Assembly (NCBI GenBank): GCA_021464245.1
Contig: JADCRB010000078.1
Location: forward strand, 2,045,192-2,109,191
Origin: Carallia brachiata
Taxonomy: Eukaryota; Streptophyta; Magnoliopsida; Malpighiales; Rhizophoraceae
Reading direction: 5' to 3'
Length of the DNA stretch: 64,000 nucleotides
Notes under the pieces: generated by a model
Databases searched by the model: none
Told to the model about the DNA's origin: nothing
The model's input: only the letters and a program-made list of their open reading frames with translations
In this document: positions 61,240 to 64,000 of the stretch, piece by piece
How the letters are laid out: each line of letters opens with the position of its first letter
Position numbering within the stretch: position 1 is the first letter of the stretch
Position numbers and translations under genes: made by a program

Positions 61240-64000
61240 CACCCAAATAACAAAACTACTCTGCTCTGTTCTCGCTTCTATCCAAGAAAAGAGAACTTCC
61301 ATCTCCCCAAGCCCTAATCCCCCAAACGCCCAACACTTCCACGCATCGTTCAAGTTGCATGCCCCGCCGCCGCATCTGAGAATCCCGCTCTCGATCTCTT
61401 CTCTGTTCAACGATCCGGCGGTAGATTTATTTCAGAGAGACGGAGCCATTCCTGTAGGGATCGACGCCAATTTTAGTTCTTCTTCTTTTATGTTCTATCT
61501 AACTTTTATGTTTTCTCCTCTGAAATCTAGCTTTTCTGTTTTCTCCTCTGGATTTATTTCAGAGAGACGGAGCCATTCTGGTAAGGATCCACACCAGTTT
61601 AAGTTATTCTTATATGTTCATCTAACTTTTCTTGTTTCTAAACGGAGATTTATAGAAAACTTTAATCTTGAATTCAATTCAAGGTCTGTCCATTACTAAG
61701 AGAAAGATTTTTGCGGTTAATATGAGCTGTCTTTGCTTGTTTCCCTTTCAGAAAAGGATAGAGAATGTTGGCTTTTTCTCTTTTTATTCTTATTTTTTAT
61801 TTTCTATGCAGTTCTTGTTCTCTTGGAAAATTATTGAAGATTCTGGGCTTTCTTTTATAGTTCCCCTTTCAGGTAAGGATAGCGAATCTCGGCTTCTTTG
61901 TATTTTTATTTTTTTTTATGCAGTTCTTGATCTCTTGGCTTTCTTCTTCTTTTATGTTCTATCTAAATTTTATGTTTTCTCCTCCGAAATCTAACATTTC
62001 TATTTTTTGCTCTGGATTCATTTCAGAGAGACGGAGCCATTCTGGTAAGGATCCGCACCAAGTTAAGTTCTTCTTCGTTTATGTTCATCTGTGTTTCTAA
62101 TCGGAGATTACAAGAAAACTTAAATCTTGAATTTAATTCAAGGTCTGTCCATGACTAAGAGAAAGATTTTGGGGTTCATATGGGCTTTCTTTTCTTGTTT
62201 GGTTTCCCTTTCAGATAAGGATATAGAATCTTGGCTTCCTCTTTTTTATTATTATTTTTTTTTTATGCAGTTCTTGATCTCTTGGCAAATTCTTAAAAAT
62301 TATACTCTTTGAAGAGTTTATCTTCTTTATAATTTTTCTTTCTTATCAAGACTAATGTTTTTCTGTTATGAAGCCATACAGCGACTTTGAAACTTCCCTC
62401 GGAAGATTAAGTTTAATTAACTATATTTCTTGTAAATAGTCAAAATTTATAGAATGCCACCGATAATGATTTCTCTTTTTTGTGATATTTCAGGCTCCAC
62501 GAGCGTTAATTATTGCAGAATTTTGTGCGTTGTTGAAAAACAGAACATTGGAGAAGAATGGTGTCTTCTAAGCTCAGTATCTCCTTTCACACTTCCCCTT
62601 TTTGTTTGGTTTCTTGTTTTTCTTTTTTCCTCAATGTGAAATCTGTAATTGAATTTTTCTGGATGCTTAGAATTTTAGTTCTGAGTATTCTTCTTATTAG
62701 TTGCAATCACTCAAGGTTTAATATTGTCTCCATTCTGATTTAATGCTTCTGCTGCAGAAAGGTGCATAAAGTCAGAGTTCATCCATTTCTTAAAAGGGAT
62801 GTTGTCATGAGGTCCGTCATATTGAAGAGTTTGTGAAAATTGGAATACTTACTGAGGTAGCCATGTGCTGTAATTATACAACTTGATAAATAGTTGGCTC
62901 TTTTAGAAATTGTTCTGCCAGATGTGTTTTGAATCAGCTGCCATCTAAGTCCATATTTCAAAAAACTTCTCTCCATCTCTATCTGTCTCATTCCAAACAT
63001 TCCAGGCCGTCCATTTTATCCAGCTCGTTCCATAGGAGTCGATGCACACTTGATCTTTTTGTTCACAGAGCCACTCAATGCATACAGTCATCAGAGGAGC
63101 AATGAATTTAGATATTAAAGAAGTCCCTTTTGTTTCTTGTGAGGCTCTGGTGTCTCCTAAAAACCACTTTTAAAAAGGGAAGCAAAGAGTTGAAAAAATT
63201 TTGAGCATTAACACTTCATCTATTGATTGCTTTATATAGATATAGATATATATATATATATATGTGCAGCTGCAGAGAAGTATTGCTCATGATGCTAGCA
63301 GCAGGGTTGGTGAAGAATAAAATATGCGTTGTAAGCTAATACATTGCTGCTATCTTTAACATAAAACTTGATGTTCAGTAGTTGCTCATCTTCTGTATTC
63401 TTTGCTACAGGATTGCAGTCGATACTGTGTTTACAAGCAATTATATGAAATGAAATAGGTAAATGTCCAAAGTTTTGTACTTCATGATTCTGCTATTTAG
63501 AGTTTCAGTTGTTTTTTGGCTAATAGTATCTATTAAAGATGCATAGGACTCGGCATGTGAGTTTGACAGATGAAACTCCTCATTAGACAAGCATAAACTT
63601 CAGCATCACTTCTCTTGATGAGTAAACTTGTCTGCTGTTTTTATTCTTGTTGTGCTTATTTATCTATCTGTATGTCCTTGTTAAGTTAAAACTTTGTTAT
63701 TAGTGCGTAAATATGCAAAATCAGATTTCTTCTACTTCAAAAATTTCCTTTTTTAGACTAAATTTCTGTCAGCACTTTTTAAGAGTGGGACTTTTGTACC
63801 TTTTTCTGCTAACTTGCTATTGTTATAGGTGGACTGGCAATAAGGCTTTGAAGCAACTAAATCACAGCAATGCCTCCCAATCTGCTGGCTTGTGCCACAA
63901 GTTTTTTTAACGTGGAAGTTTCTAGGTTGATGATTTACACTATTTGTTAGTATAGTTTTGGTTTTAAGGTAATTAATGCTGTGTCAGATATGGAATCAGG
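61240..64000 (+). ncRNA. Probable transcription unit start, non-coding as far as visible
   Basis: A CT-rich, locally GC-rich leader (61255-61440) resembles a plant 5' UTR. It contains only ATGs followed quickly by stops (for example ATGCCCCGCCGCCGC, then ATC and TGA). Downstream are consensus donors (CTG then GTAAGG at about 61578 and 62042) and acceptor-like tracts (CTTCTGCTGCAG near 62758), but no conserved coding exon. It could be the long 5' UTR of a gene whose coding part lies beyond the window, or a long non-coding RNA. I found no snoRNA boxes or miRNA-like hairpin I would defend. Confidence 0.35.
61434..62290 (+). repeat. 464-bp tandem duplication with a triplicated exon-like module
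   Basis: AGAGAGACGGAGCCATTC occurs at 61434, 61561 and 62025. The blocks on either side of the second and third copies are duplicated at a period of about 458-464 bp (for example GGTCTGTCCAT at 61683 and 62141, TTCCCTTTCAG at 61741 and 62204). A further partial copy of the TTCAG..GCAGTTCTTG.TCTCTTGG block lies at 61862-61938. Copies two and three of the short module are bounded by TTTCAG and GTAAGG. Confidence 0.8.

Noticed and set aside
61355..61699. 114-codon frame starting near 61355
   Set aside because: It has no ATG start; the only nearby ATG is followed by a stop after six codons, and the frame runs through duplicated, exon-like non-coding sequence.
62750..63150. Possible C/D box snoRNA
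   Set aside because: Sequences like GTCATGAGG and ACTGAGG occur, but a proper RTGATGA plus CTGA pair with a terminal stem was not found.

Overview
This window is nuclear DNA of a flowering plant, almost certainly a dicot. It is AT-rich, has spliced genes with GT-AG introns, and carries plant-specific gene families (EIN2, PAL, MOM1, plant synaptotagmin) among MITE and retrotransposon debris. I cannot name the species from the sequence. Most intergenic DNA is AT-rich low-complexity sequence and decayed mobile elements.

Layout: 1-2940 (-) holds the 5' eight and a half exons of a synaptotagmin (SYT3-type) gene cut by the window edge. 2941-14240 is intergenic with at least five short TIR elements. 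14280-22486 (+) is the complete EIN2 gene, with a non-coding first exon and an RTE-type LINE fragment in its largest internal intron. 24654-24830 (+) encodes a 58-residue one-pass membrane protein. 24831-38480 is gene-poor and holds tandem duplications, a remnant resembling a non-coding LTR element, a 22-bp minisatellite and a hAT-type MITE with a perfect 8-bp target duplication. 38965-42366 (+) is phenylalanine ammonia-lyase with AC elements and a TATA box upstream. 42690-46010 (+) is an intron-containing pseudogene of the NAD-isocitrate dehydrogenase catalytic subunit. 46730-56535 (-) is a 14-exon MOM1-like silencing gene. 61240-64000 (+) looks like the non-coding start of a transcription unit, with a 464-bp duplication that triplicates an 18-nt exon-like module.

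The most striking result is that three unrelated, otherwise well-preserved genes (EIN2, PAL, MOM1-like) each carry exactly one small frameshifting indel: about +1 at 21019, -2 at 41438 and -1 near 54425. Splice phases and the protein match resume perfectly on both sides. Residual assembly indels are the simplest explanation; real null alleles are the alternative. Anyone using these gene models must allow for it.

The genes do not form a pathway. EIN2 is ethylene signalling at the ER, PAL is the entry to phenylpropanoids, the MOM1-like gene is transcriptional silencing, and the synaptotagmin is ER-plasma-membrane contact. I found no convincing new multi-gene system; the oddest unexplained structure is the duplicated module at 61434-62290.
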